From: CAVQBP01 sp963782475
Lineage (GTDB): Bacteria; Bacteroidota; Ignavibacteria; Ignavibacteriales; Ignavibacteriaceae
Reading direction: 5' to 3'
DNA: 64,000 nt
NCBI GenBank assembly: GCA_963782475.1
Contig: CAWAJW010000013.1
Span: 62,001 to 126,000, forward strand
In this document: piece after piece, positions 16,941 to 25,570 of the stretch
Numbering within the stretch: position 1 is the first letter of the stretch
Layout of the letters: each line of letters opens with the position of its first letter
Position numbers and translations under genes: made by a program
Notes under the pieces: model-generated
The model's input: the letters and a program-made list of their open reading frames with translations, nothing else
Databases searched by the model: none
What the model was told of the DNA's origin: nothing

Positions 16941-19900
16941 ATGAAACTTAGCGACTTATCAATTCGGCGCCCGGTATTTGCAACGGTTATGAGTTTGGCA
17001 ATTCTCTTATTCGGAATTATTTCTTTTACACAGCTGCCTGTCCGTGAATATCCGGATATTGATCCGCCGATTATATCTGTTGTTACTTTGTATCGAGGTG
17101 CTAGTTCTAATGTGGTTGAAACGGAAATTACCGATATACTTGAAGAGCAGTTTGCTACCCTTGAGGGAGTTAAAACAATATCCTCTTCGAGCACAGAAGG
17201 CGGATCCGTTGTAACTATTGAGTTTGAATTAAACCGTGATGTTAATGAAGCAGCAAATGATGTCAGAGACAGAGTATCACGTGTGCGCGGGAATTTGCCC
17301 CAAGAAATAGATGATCCCGTAATTTCTAAAGTTGATGCAAATGCACAGGCGATTGTCTGGTTAGGACTTTCAAGCAACCACCATTCAGGACTAGAATTAT
17401 CCGATTTTGCCGACCGTGTATTAAAAGAAAAAATTCAGCGTATGCCTGGCGTCGGTTCAGTTATACTTGGCGGTGAAAGGCGGTATGCAATGCGCGTTTG
17501 GCTCGATCCTTTAAGAATGGCTGCCCATGGTTTAACTTCCCAGGACGTTGAATCGGCAGTTAGAAAAGAAAATGCTGAAATCCCGGGCGGAAGAGTTGAA
17601 GGTGTCGAAAGGGAATTTTCCGTTCGAACACGTGGAGACCTTTCTACACCCGAAGAATTCGGATCAATCATAGTATCCCAAAAAGGTAATGATATTGTCC
17701 GCCTCCGTGATATTGCCGAAGTCAGAGTAGGCGCTGAAGATGAGAGAACTGTTGCGCGATGGAACGGGAAACCTGCAATAGGTTTAGGCATTGTAAAACA
17801 ATCTAAAGCTAGTACAGTCGATGTTGCCGCAGAAATACGGAAGGCATTGCCTGAATTGTCCAAGCTGCTGCCTGAGGGAATGAAATTGGACGTGGCTTAT
17901 GATAGTTCCGAATTTATTAAAGAATCAATTTCCGAAGTTGAACAAACTTTGATAATCGCATTAATATTAGTTGTGCTTGTTGTTTTGCTCTTTCTAAAGA
18001 GTTTCCGAGCAACGATCATCCCTTCGATAGCAATCCCCATTTCTATTATCGGAGCACTGGCAGCGGTTTATTTTGCAGGGTTTACTATTAATATTCTTAC
18101 TTTGCTTGGACTCGTTTTATCAATTGGATTAGTAGTGGATGATGCCATTGTAGTTCTCGAAAATATTTACCGTCATATGGAAATGGGTAAAAGCCGCTGG
18201 CAGGCTGCTATTGACGGAAGTAAAGAGATCGGCTTTGCAATAGTTTCCACCACCATTGCGCTTGTTGCTGTATTTATTCCCCTTGCATTTTTATCGGGGA
18301 ATGTTGGAAGGTTATTTAATGAATTCGGAATCGCGGTTGCGGTGGCTGTTTTAATTTCCGGTTTTGTTGCTCTCACTTTAACGCCAATGATTTCTTCTCA
18401 AATTTTAAGACCTCTGCATGGTGCAGGCAAAAGCTGGGCTTCAAAATCTTTTGATAAATTTTTCGATAATTTAAATATTTTTTATGAACGGCTGTTAAGG
18501 TGGACACTTAATCATAGGCTGCTGGTAATTTCCTGCGGAATAGCAGCAATAGTTTTAGGTGTATTTCTATTTAAGCTTTTGCCAAGTGAACTTGTCCCTG
18601 TCGAGGACCGTGGCGTAGGATTCGGAATAGTTGTCGCTCCCGAAGGAGCTACATTAAAATATACCGACAGCTATGTAAAGGAAATAGAAAATCGCCTTCT
18701 GAAATTACCGGAACTCGATGGACTTTTCACTGCGACCGGGTTAAGCTTCGGGGGACCCGGGAGCGTTACAAATAGCTTTATGTTTCTAAATTTAAAACCA
18801 AGAGGCGAGAGGAAAAAATCACAGCAGCAGATTATCCAGGAGCTTTTCCCGCAGCTTATTTCAATTCCCGGTGTTCTGGCTTTTGTAATTAATCCGCCAA
18901 GCCTGGGATCTACTTCCACAAGCCCTGTCGAATACGTTCTTCAAGCCGACAGCTATGCTGAGTTAAATAAAGCTGTTGGAATAATGATGAGCGAGGCTTC
19001 AAAATTAGGATATTTAATAAATATGGATAGCGATCTCAGGCTGAACAAACCGCAGCTCGACATTGATATTGATCGTGAGCGCGCTTCTCATCTTGGTGTG
19101 TCGGTTACTGATATAGGTTCAACACTAGAAACATTACTGGGGGGAAGAAAAGTAACAGACTTTAAGCGCGGGACTAAACAGTACGATGTAATTTTACAGA
19201 TGAAACCGGAATACAGGGCAACCCCGGATGAAATTCCTAATATCTACATACGAAGTACAGGAGGCTTGGTGCAGCTTGCTAATGTAGTAAAAGTTAAAAA
19301 GACTGTTGCTCCTAAAGAGCTGAACCACTATAACCGGGTTCGATCTGCAACAATCACTGCCAGTCTTGCTCCCGGTGTAACTCTTGGACAAGCACTTGAG
19401 GATCTTGATCGTATCGCTCAACAGAAGCTGCCGGCAGGTATCAAACATGAATATTCAGGCCAATCATTGGAATATAAATCTTCTAGTTCAGCCTTATATT
19501 TTATGTTTATCCTTGCAATAATATTTATATATCTTGTTTTATCGGCACAATTCGAAAGTTTTATTCATCCTTTTACTATTTTACTTTCGGTGCCTCTTGC
19601 TGTGTTTGGAGCATTATTAACATTATATATTTTTGGACAAAGCCTCAACATATATTCTCAAATTGGTTTAATAATGCTGATCGGACTTGTTACAAAAAAC
19701 TCTATTTTAATTGTAGAGTTCGCAAACCAGCAGCGAGCATTAGGACTTTCGTTTATTGATGCGGTTGTAAAATCTGCAACTATCCGGTTAAGACCTATAT
19801 TGATGACTTCATTTGCAACTATTTTCGGAATTTTACCAATTGCTATCGGGCTGGGTGCCGGCGCAGAATCAAGGCGTCCTTTAGGACTGGCTGTTGTGGG

Positions 19901-19976
19901 CGGGATGTTCTTTTCAACTTTCCTTACATTAATTATTGTTCCTGCTGTGTATATATTATTGGCAAAGATTCACTAA
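16941..19976 (+). CDS. RND-family multidrug efflux transporter (AcrB/MexF-like), displaced C-terminal tail
   Basis: 1,011 residues with 12 expected membrane segments and two large periplasmic loops. The start 'MKLSDLSIRRPVFATVMSLA' and 'FTQLPVREYPDIDPP' are typical of the HAE1 family, and the proton-relay aspartates are in GLVVDDAIVVLENIYRHME. It exports hydrophobic or amphiphilic compounds using the proton gradient. The frame ends at LLAKIH-stop (19974-19976). If one base near 19971 is removed, the frame continues to a stop at 20047-20049, adding a charged tail (KSKEKAEQNSEEKDMELEP) of the sort many RND pumps have. The stop is therefore probably an indel effect, but the pump core is intact. 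There are 133 bases between it and the adaptor gene. Confidence 0.93.
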   Translation: MKLSDLSIRRPVFATVMSLAILLFGIISFTQLPVREYPDIDPPIISVVTLYRGASSNVVETEITDILEEQFATLEGVKTISSSSTEGGSVVTIEFELNRDVNEAANDVRDRVSRVRGNLPQEIDDPVISKVDANAQAIVWLGLSSNHHSGLELSDFADRVLKEKIQRMPGVGSVILGGERRYAMRVWLDPLRMAAHGLTSQDVESAVRKENAEIPGGRVEGVEREFSVRTRGDLSTPEEFGSIIVSQKGNDIVRLRDIAEVRVGAEDERTVARWNGKPAIGLGIVKQSKASTVDVAAEIRKALPELSKLLPEGMKLDVAYDSSEFIKESISEVEQTLIIALILVVLVVLLFLKSFRATIIPSIAIPISIIGALAAVYFAGFTINILTLLGLVLSIGLVVDDAIVVLENIYRHMEMGKSRWQAAIDGSKEIGFAIVSTTIALVAVFIPLAFLSGNVGRLFNEFGIAVAVAVLISGFVALTLTPMISSQILRPLHGAGKSWASKSFDKFFDNLNIFYERLLRWTLNHRLLVISCGIAAIVLGVFLFKLLPSELVPVEDRGVGFGIVVAPEGATLKYTDSYVKEIENRLLKLPELDGLFTATGLSFGGPGSVTNSFMFLNLKPRGERKKSQQQIIQELFPQLISIPGVLAFVINPPSLGSTSTSPVEYVLQADSYAELNKAVGIMMSEASKLGYLINMDSDLRLNKPQLDIDIDRERASHLGVSVTDIGSTLETLLGGRKVTDFKRGTKQYDVILQMKPEYRATPDEIPNIYIRSTGGLVQLANVVKVKKTVAPKELNHYNRVRSATITASLAPGVTLGQALEDLDRIAQQKLPAGIKHEYSGQSLEYKSSSSALYFMFILAIIFIYLVLSAQFESFIHPFTILLSVPLAVFGALLTLYIFGQSLNIYSQIGLIMLIGLVTKNSILIVEFANQQRALGLSFIDAVVKSATIRLRPILMTSFATIFGILPIAIGLGAGAESRRPLGLAVVGGMFFSTFLTLIIVPAVYILLAKIH

Positions 19977-20123
19977 ATCAAAAGAGAAAGCTGAGCAGAA
20001 TAGTGAAGAGAAAGATATGGAATTAGAACCTATCCCTGTAACCGAATAATATGAAGATAATAAGATTATGAGTAGAGAGATCAAGAAGGATTAAACACAG
20101 AAATATAATGGATAAATATTTAT

Positions 20124-20191
20124 TGTCGCAATCAGCCCCTTAAAATGACGTGACTATACCTTCCATATTCATAATAGCTCTGTTACTTTTG
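20124..20191 (+). promoter_or_regulatory. Operator plus TAnnTTTG promoter upstream of an NTF2-like gene (site 3)
   Basis: First half TGTCGCAATC at 20124 and second half TGACGTGAC at 20146 are 22 bases apart. ACCTT at 20158 takes the place of the -33 element as in sites 2 and 4, and the -7 box TACTTTTG is at 20184-20191. Counting from the first T of the operator, the -7 box starts at position 61 here and in site 2, and 60 in site 4. The ATG of the gene is 26 bases further on. Confidence 0.55.
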
Positions 20192-20217
20192 TTTTGAGCT
20201 GCTTTGGCTAAAATTAT

Positions 20218-20586
20218 ATGCTGGAAACAAATACAAAAATCGTAGAAAAAATTATTGAAGTGTTTAACAATAACAATTATAGTGAGTGTTCTAATTATCT
20301 TGATGAAAATATTAAGTGGAAAATTGTAGGTATGCCGGTTATAACAGGGAAAAGCGAATTTATTAAAGCAGTAAAATCTCTCGAGCTTGAAAATTTCAAC
20401 TTATCAATAATTAAGAATATTATTTCCGAAGGAGAATATGTCGTAGTGGAAAGCTCAGGCAGAGTAATTCCCGGTAAAGGTAATTCTGATACTCCTGCCT
20501 ACTGTGATATATACCGGATAAAGGAGAACAAAATATTCGAGCTGACTACTTATATTGTTGATACTTCATCCAATAATGAAAGCTGA
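20218..20586 (+). CDS. NTF2/SnoaL-like protein
   Basis: 122 residues of the ketosteroid-isomerase/SnoaL fold: N-terminal helix VEKIIEVFNNNNYSECSNYL, then DENIKWKIVGMPVITGKSEF and strands with 'YVVVESSGRVIPGKGN' and 'YCDIYRIKENKIFELTTYIV'. This resembles the limonene-epoxide-hydrolase-like branch but lacks identifiable catalytic residues. It is monocistronic as far as can be seen, with its own AraC-type operator and promoter (20124-20191). No clear ribosome site precedes the ATG, which is common in this lineage. Confidence 0.8.
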   Translation: MLETNTKIVEKIIEVFNNNNYSECSNYLDENIKWKIVGMPVITGKSEFIKAVKSLELENFNLSIIKNIISEGEYVVVESSGRVIPGKGNSDTPAYCDIYRIKENKIFELTTYIVDTSSNNES

Positions 20587-20725
20587 TTGAAAATTTTTAT
20601 CTTATTAAAAAAGGAACATGATAATAATGAAAGATATTATTATACGAATAGAAAAAACATATGATGAATTAATTCAAGTGACTATCAAAAGGACTCAAAT
20701 TATTATATAAAGAAAGGATAGCTCT

Positions 20726-21115
20726 ATGTTTAAAAACGTTAAAGCATTCAGCAGCTTTTCAGTAAATGATATTGAAAAAGCCAAAAACTTTTACAGCCGG
20801 GTACTCGGATTGGATGTTTCTGATGTTCCGGGAATGAACGGACTATTAAATCTTCACATAAAAAATAGCAATAATGTAATGATTTATTCAAAGCCAAATC
20901 ATTCACCCGCAAGCTTTACTGTACTCAATTTTCCTGTCGATGATGTTGAAAAAACAGTCGATGAGCTTATAGAAAAAGGTGTAAAATTTGAAATATATAA
21001 CGAACCTAATTTAAAAACGAATGAAAAAGGTATTGCCGAAGGTGGAGGCGGTCCTAAAATCGCATGGTTCAAAGATCCGGCTGGTAATATTTTATCTCTA
21101 CTCGAATTAAAATAA
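20726..21115 (+). CDS. VOC-family (glyoxalase-fold) protein
   Basis: 129 residues. The two beta-alpha-beta modules start at 'AFSSFSVNDIEKAKNFYSRV' with LGLDVS, and at 'TVLNFPVDDVEKTVDELIEK'. The end AWFKDPAGNILSLLELK carries the usual terminal metal-ligand glutamate. Function could be lyase, dioxygenase or ligand binding. The start is supported by AAAGAAAGGATAG eight bases upstream. Confidence 0.88.
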   Translation: MFKNVKAFSSFSVNDIEKAKNFYSRVLGLDVSDVPGMNGLLNLHIKNSNNVMIYSKPNHSPASFTVLNFPVDDVEKTVDELIEKGVKFEIYNEPNLKTNEKGIAEGGGGPKIAWFKDPAGNILSLLELK

Positions 21116-21313
21116 TTCAATTTACAAACTCTAAAAACTAAATATGAAAAAATTAAAGCCGCAGATGCAATTAACTCTTGATAGTATATTCCATATTATT
21201 CCGAGCTCCGGATAAATGAAAAAATATGAAAAAAATAGTAAGATTAATCTTAAGTTCTAAACAGCAGAAATTCAAATACAGTCAAATAAACATATAAATT
21301 AAAGGAGATTGAT

Positions 21314-22207
21314 ATGCAAAAGATTAATCCATTTTTATGGTTTGATGATAATGCTGAAGAAGCAGTAAATTTTTATACTTCAGTTTTCAAAGATTCAAAA
21401 GTAAAAGCTTCAACTAAATACAATGAAGAAAGTGCTAAAGCTTCGGGCAGACCAAAAGACTCTGTTATGACAGTATCTTTTGATCTTTATGGACAATCTT
21501 TTGTTGCAATAAACGGTGGCCCGGCATTCAAATTAAATCCTTCAATTTCTTTTTTTGTAAACTGTAAAACAGAAAAGGAAGTTGAGGAGCTATGGAATAA
21601 ACTTTCGGACGGCGGGAAAATTTTAATGGCGCTTGATAAATATCCTTTCAGTGAAAAATACGGATGGTTGGAAGATAAATTCGGAGTGTCCTGGCAGATA
21701 ATTATTTTTTCAGGTGAAGTAGAACAAAAAATTATCCCTTCATTAATGTTCACAAAAAATTCCGGCAAAGCAGAAGAAGCAATTAATTTTTATACCTCGG
21801 TTTTTCATGATGCCAAACCAGGCAGTTTATTCAGATTTGAAAACGGACAGGCACCTGATAAAGAGAGCAAAATTGCTTATGCAGATTTTACTTTGGAGGG
21901 ACAGAAATTTGCGGCAATGGATGGAGGGCATAAGCATGATTTTTCTTTTAATGAAGCAATCTCATTTGTTATTAATTGTGATAACCAAAAAGAGCTGGAT
22001 CATTATTGGGATAAGCTTTCCGACGGCGGTGACCCGAATGCTCAAATGTGCGGGTGGCTGAAAGATAAATATGGTTTGTCGTGGCAAATCGTTCCTACAG
22101 CTTTAGGTGATTTATTAAGTAGTAAAGAGCCGGGAAAATCTCAAAGAGTAATGCAGAAAGTTCTTCAGATGAAAAAGCTCAATATCTCGGAATTAGAAAA
22201 AGCTTAG
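21314..22207 (+). CDS. Double-domain PhnB/3-dmu-9_3-mt-type VOC protein
   Basis: 297 residues formed by two tandem copies of a PhnB-like VOC domain. Copy 1 (2-140) starts QKINPFLWFDDNAEEAVNFY, and copy 2 (142-280) starts with KIIPSLMFTKNSGKAEEAIN. Both end with the signature GWL.DK.G.SWQI. Proteins of this group are often annotated as 3-demethylubiquinone methyltransferase-like, but they have no SAM motif and no proven activity. The duplication probably replaces the homodimer formed by single-domain members. The NTF2-like gene follows after 9 bp and is likely co-transcribed. A ribosome site AAAGGAGATTGAT precedes the start. Confidence 0.9.
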   Translation: MQKINPFLWFDDNAEEAVNFYTSVFKDSKVKASTKYNEESAKASGRPKDSVMTVSFDLYGQSFVAINGGPAFKLNPSISFFVNCKTEKEVEELWNKLSDGGKILMALDKYPFSEKYGWLEDKFGVSWQIIIFSGEVEQKIIPSLMFTKNSGKAEEAINFYTSVFHDAKPGSLFRFENGQAPDKESKIAYADFTLEGQKFAAMDGGHKHDFSFNEAISFVINCDNQKELDHYWDKLSDGGDPNAQMCGWLKDKYGLSWQIVPTALGDLLSSKEPGKSQRVMQKVLQMKKLNISELEKA

Positions 22208-22216
22208 AGATAAAAA

Positions 22217-22579
22217 ATGAATATAAAAGATATAGCTGTAGATTTTCTGCAGCTTGTTACGGCAGGTAAAATTGACGAAGCTTATAAAAAGTACATAGAT
22301 ATGAAAGGTAAACATCATAACATTTATTTCCCTGCAGGTTTTGCAAATTTGAAAGAAGCAATGAAGAAAAACCAGAAACAGTTTCCTAATAAAGTTTTTA
22401 AAATTAAAAAAGTAATTGCTGAAGATAATATTGTAATAACACATTCAAGTATTTCTCTTGGTGAAATGCAGTTAGCTGTCGTCCATATTCTTCGGTTTGA
22501 AGAAAATAAAATCGTAGAGATGTGGGATATTGGACAGGAGATTCCAAAAGAAATTCCAAATAAAGATGGGGCGTTTTGA
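22217..22579 (+). CDS. NTF2/SnoaL-like protein
   Basis: 120 residues. DFLQLVTAGKIDEAYKKYI and 'KGKHHNIYFPAGFANLKEAM' followed by 'HILRFEENKIVEMWDIGQ' are typical of the YesE/SnoaL-like group, in which HH and D/E residues line the pocket. Its C-terminus PKEIPNKDGAF recurs as a decayed copy at 23179-23225, so a paralogue once lay just downstream. It is translated 9 bases after the double VOC gene. Confidence 0.82.
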   Translation: MNIKDIAVDFLQLVTAGKIDEAYKKYIDMKGKHHNIYFPAGFANLKEAMKKNQKQFPNKVFKIKKVIAEDNIVITHSSISLGEMQLAVVHILRFEENKIVEMWDIGQEIPKEIPNKDGAF

Positions 22580-22637
22580 AAATCAAAAATATTAAAATTA
22601 TGATCGGGTTTAATATAAATTTATAAGGAGAAAGATT

Positions 22638-23078
22638 ATGTCAACAATAAAACTTCATAGAGTTTTTAAAGCAGCACCTGATAAAATTTATCGTGCATTT
22701 ATTGATGGAGATGCACAGGCAAAATGGCTTCCTCCCAACGGCTTTACATGCAAAGTTCATCACCTTGATGCAAAAGTCGGCGGAACATATAGAATGTCAT
22801 TCACAAATTTCTCAACCGGGAAAAGCCAATCATTCGGCGGAAAATATCTTGAATTAGAACCGGGCAAGCTAATTCGCTATTCAGATAAATTTGATGATCC
22901 AAAAATGCCTGGAGAAATGGTAACTGCCATTACAATTAAACAGGTTTCCTGTGGGGCGGATGTTTCCATTGTGCAGGATGGTGTACCGGATGCCATTCCA
23001 CCGGAATATTGTTTTTTAGGCTGGCAAGAATCGCTGGATCAATTGACTAAGCTTGTTGAGCCGGTGATACCGGATTGA
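22638..23078 (+). CDS. SRPBCC/AHSA1-family protein
   Basis: 146 residues of the START-like AHSA1 (activator of Hsp90 ATPase homologue 1) fold: 'KLHRVFKAAPDKIYRAFIDG', AKWLPPNGFTCKVHHLD, 'VGGTYRMSFTNFSTGKSQSF', and a C-terminal long helix GWQESLDQLTKLVEP. Bacterial members are ligand-binding or stress proteins of mostly unknown role and are often encoded beside ArsR regulators, which are absent here. The start is supported by ATAAGGAGAAAG. Confidence 0.9.
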   Translation: MSTIKLHRVFKAAPDKIYRAFIDGDAQAKWLPPNGFTCKVHHLDAKVGGTYRMSFTNFSTGKSQSFGGKYLELEPGKLIRYSDKFDDPKMPGEMVTAITIKQVSCGADVSIVQDGVPDAIPPEYCFLGWQESLDQLTKLVEPVIPD

Positions 23079-23178
23079 TGAATTATCAGTTTAAAAAACT
23101 ATTTGCAATTAAACAATCAGCGTTTGTTCTATTTTTCAAAAGGAGTTTTAGCAGGTGAATTTAGAATAAAATAAACAC

Positions 23179-23225
23179 TTGGATGTTAGCCAGGGAATTC
23201 CGAATAAAGAGATGGAGCATTTTAG
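23179..23225 (+). pseudogene. Remnant of a second NTF2/SnoaL-like gene (C-terminus)
   Basis: The stretch reads LDVSQGIPNK and, after a two-base shift, DGAF-stop, which mirrors the C-terminus of the intact gene at 22217-22579 (DIGQ..IPNKDGAF-stop). Upstream sequence shows no frame. It is what is left of a tandem duplicate or of a deletion scar. Confidence 0.4.
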
Positions 23226-23304
23226 GAATTCTTTCGGATGTTATTAGCTTCTATCAACTGGATAGCTGGCATTTTTCAACGTAAGAGTTTGGAAGGACTA
23301 ATTA

Positions 23305-23663
23305 ATGAAACATTTAGTAACTGATATCGATGCACCTTTCTGGAACTTTTCTTACGGAATTGAAAATATTGAAAAAGACAGGAAGATGATTTCTGAACAG
23401 ATCTTTAAAAATCTTGATGTTTTAGTATTGCCGACTTTAAAATCATCTGTTCCTTAATTGAAGAGTAAAGGTAATCCTCAAGCACATTATCCGAATTTAC
23501 AATGTTTGCAAACTATAATGATTTACCTGCTGTGAGTGTTCCATGCGGTTTTGATAGAAAGGGATTGCCAGTAGGATTACAGTTTGTAAGTAGGCCATGG
23601 AGCGAAGCAATAATTTTGAGCGTTGCCAATGAATATCAAAAAAGCTGCTCAGTTGATAATTAA
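23305..23663 (+). pseudogene. Decayed C-terminal third of an amidase-signature enzyme
   Basis: An ATG-initiated frame reads MKHLVTDIDAPFWNFSYGIE and ends NLDVLVLPTLKSSVP-stop at 23457-23459. A second frame then reads EFTMFANYNDLPAVSVPCGF, GLPVGLQFVSRPWSEAI and ends at 23663. These are the end of an amidase-signature domain (GatA-like family), including the LPA.SVPCGF..GLP.GLQ core. There is an in-frame stop, a frameshift and no catalytic Ser-Ser-Lys region, so it is dead. An amidase of the same family, nearly complete, is at 54888. Confidence 0.65.
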
Positions 23664-23709
23664 AAGTGATGCAAGTTAATTTGAACTCATTAAAAAAAGA
23701 GAATTTTAA

Positions 23710-23988
23710 ATGTGCAGAAATATAAAAACACTATTTAACTTTGATCCTCCGGCAACAGATGAGGAGATTAGAGGAGCATCGATTCAGTTTGTTAGAAAAC
23801 TTTCCGGCTTCAATAAACCATCAAAAGCAAATGAGAAAGCTTTTAATGTTGCTGTTGAAGAAGTGACAGTATGTGCCCGAAAACTTCTTTATTCATTAGT
23901 GACAAATGCCGAACCCCGTGACCGCAAAGCTGAAGCAGAACGCGCTCATGCAAAAGCTTTGGAAAGATTCGGAACTTTAAAGAGCTAG
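23710..23988 (+). CDS. DUF2277 family protein
   Basis: 92 residues that match DUF2277 closely, starting MCRNIKTLFNFDPPATDEEI and continuing 'ASIQFVRKLSGFNKPSKANE', with a C-terminal 'PPRDR..E..RA.....ERFG'-like segment. The family is small, widespread and of unknown function. The MCRNI start is diagnostic. It stands between the amidase remnant and the first of the DHFR-like genes. Confidence 0.9.
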   Translation: MCRNIKTLFNFDPPATDEEIRGASIQFVRKLSGFNKPSKANEKAFNVAVEEVTVCARKLLYSLVTNAEPRDRKAEAERAHAKALERFGTLKS

Positions 23989-24029
23989 TATCTAAATCCA
24001 TTTATGGCCGCAATATAAGGAGAAATAAA

Positions 24030-24623
24030 ATGAGAAAAATAATCGTTATATCAATGATTGCTTTAGATGGAGTAATGCAAGCACCTGGTGCTCCGGAGGA
24101 AGACACATCAGGTAACTTTAAATACGGCGGTTGGACTGCATCTTATGGCGATGAAGTTTTTCGTAAGGCTTTGGAAAAACAGATGAAACCAGCAGACTAT
24201 CTTTTAGGCAGAAAAACTTTTGAGATTTGGGAGCCTTACTGGCCTAAACATTCAGACTTTTGGCCCGGTATTAATGATAATACAAAATATGTCATGTCCA
24301 ATACAAGGGAAAAGTCAGATTGGAAAAACACAGTTTTTATTAAAAGCCTAACAGATATCGAAAAGCTCAAAAGATCACAAGGTGCTGATATTCATGTTTG
24401 GGGCAGCGGCAAGCTCATTCAGCTGCTGCTTAAGAATGATTTAGCGGACGAAATCTGGCTCAAAATTTTTCCGTTGACTCTTGGCAAAGGAAAAAAATTG
24501 TTTGACGATGGTGCGATTCCGGCGGCATTTACATTGCTAGAAAGTACAATTACAGCAACCGGAGTTATCTTGGCCAATTACAAGCGAGAAGGACAAGTCA
24601 AGACAGGTACTATTGAAGCTTAA
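24030..24623 (+). CDS. RibD C-terminal/dihydrofolate reductase-family protein
   Basis: 197 residues of the RibD_C/DHFR-like fold. It starts RKIIVISMIALDGVMQAPGA and includes YLLGRKTFEIWEPYW, the cofactor region 'DIHVWGSGKLIQLLLKNDLA' and DEIWLKIFPLTLGKGKKLF. These proteins bind NADPH and are thought to reduce a pterin- or pyrimidine-like substrate, but true DHFR or RibD activity is not proven for the stand-alone group. It is one of four paralogues here (also 25571, 26172 and 27652). The ribosome site is TAAGGAGAAATAA. Confidence 0.9.
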   Translation: MRKIIVISMIALDGVMQAPGAPEEDTSGNFKYGGWTASYGDEVFRKALEKQMKPADYLLGRKTFEIWEPYWPKHSDFWPGINDNTKYVMSNTREKSDWKNTVFIKSLTDIEKLKRSQGADIHVWGSGKLIQLLLKNDLADEIWLKIFPLTLGKGKKLFDDGAIPAAFTLLESTITATGVILANYKREGQVKTGTIEA

Positions 24624-24671
24624 TGTCGGCTAACCTATTAATAATGATTCAATTAATGATGGAGTTAAATT

Positions 24672-24770
24672 TTGAAAAGTAATCACATTAACCCAGCCTG
24701 GGAAAATTCCATCGACAACAAAAAGTGGCAGCATGATTTTGATATTATATACTTAAAAAATGGAAAATAA
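24672..24770 (+). other. Small unrecognised frame (TTG start)
   Basis: A 32-codon frame starts with TTG behind ATGGAG and reads KSNHINPAWENSIDNKKWQH before ending in YLKNGK-stop. It looks protein-like in composition (W and H rich). It may be a very small gene or the tail of a lost one; I do not recognise a family. Confidence 0.2.
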
Positions 24771-24786
24771 CTGAATAGGAAAAATC

Positions 24787-25203
24787 ATGAATAAGATTAA
24801 TTCAATAAAACTTGATATCTATGTTAACTACAAAGGAAATTGCAGAGAGGCATTTGAATTTTATGGGAAGCATCTCGGCGGCAAAATTACAATGATGTCA
24901 ACTTTCAAAGATATGCCGGATTCATCAAATATTCCGGAAGAACGGAAAAATGATATTCTTCATGCCCGGCTGGAGTTGGGCGGTACGATACTCATGGGGA
25001 CCGATATTCCGCATGCGGAGCTAATGCGAAGCGCTTATCTTACATTAACTGTCGGCAGAAGTGAGGAGGCAGAAAGAATTTATGGTTTGCTTTCAGAAGA
25101 CGGTGAAATTTTTATGAAGATGGAGAATACTTTTTTTGCATCGCGGTTTGCTATGCTTCGTGATAAGTTCGGCACTAACTGGATGATTCTATGTGAAAAT
25201 TAA
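24787..25203 (+). CDS. PhnB-like VOC-family protein
   Basis: 138 residues. It starts KLDIYVNYKGNCREAFEFYG with HLGGKI, contains 'DMPDSSNIPEERKNDILHAR' and ends RDKFGTNWMILCEN, the normal PhnB-type layout with H and E metal-ligand positions. Members dimerise to form a small metal site; substrate unknown. Its third codon positions are somewhat richer in G and C than in the neighbouring genes. Confidence 0.9.
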   Translation: MNKINSIKLDIYVNYKGNCREAFEFYGKHLGGKITMMSTFKDMPDSSNIPEERKNDILHARLELGGTILMGTDIPHAELMRSAYLTLTVGRSEEAERIYGLLSEDGEIFMKMENTFFASRFAMLRDKFGTNWMILCEN

Positions 25204-25250
25204 GTAATGAACAAAATGATTTTTTCTATATAAGAGCAATTAAAAATTTT

Positions 25251-25346
25251 ATGAAACAAAACATATTATTTATACAAGGCGGCGGCAAAGAGGGCTATGA
25301 AAAAGATTCATTGTTAGTAGCTTCACTACACAGGGCATCAGCTTAA
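25251..25346 (+). pseudogene. N-terminal remnant of an RBBP9/YdeN-like alpha/beta hydrolase
   Basis: The frame reads MKQNILFIQGGGKEGYEKDS, then LLVASLHRASA-stop. 'ILFIQGGG.-GYE.D..LV.SL' is the characteristic first strand and oxyanion region of small serine hydrolases of the RBBP9/YdeN type. Only 31 codons remain, and no nucleophile elbow follows in any frame up to 25570. I read it as the start of a deleted gene. Confidence 0.4.
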
Positions 25347-25570
25347 CAATGATCTATCATTCGTCGCAAAGGATATTTTGTCATTATGAAAATCGGGATT
25401 GATATTTCTTCCATAATAGTCAATAAGGCAATTAAAACTTTTCGGCAAATCAAATATGAGAGGAATGCGATTCTTAATTTGTCTTTAGTTTCAAACTTAT
25501 AAAAACTATCAAGAGTTAGTTAAGTAGAAAATAAAATGGAGTTAAAATTATTTTAGAAAGGTGACCTCTA

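Noticed and set aside
16925..17377. Long antisense frames over the RND pump, amidase and other GC-richer genes
   Set aside because: These are shadows of strongly coding plus-strand genes, with serine/arginine-rich low-complexity translations and no family resemblance.
20058..20095. Third copy of the palindromic repeat (AAGATTATGAGTAGAGAG)
   Set aside because: Only about 12 bases agree with one arm. It could be a decayed half-copy, but this cannot be separated from chance in AT-rich DNA.
20627..20710. A 27-codon ATG frame (MKDIIIRIEKTYDELIQ)
   Set aside because: It may be a remnant of an SRPBCC-type N-terminus, but it is too short and too AT-rich to support.
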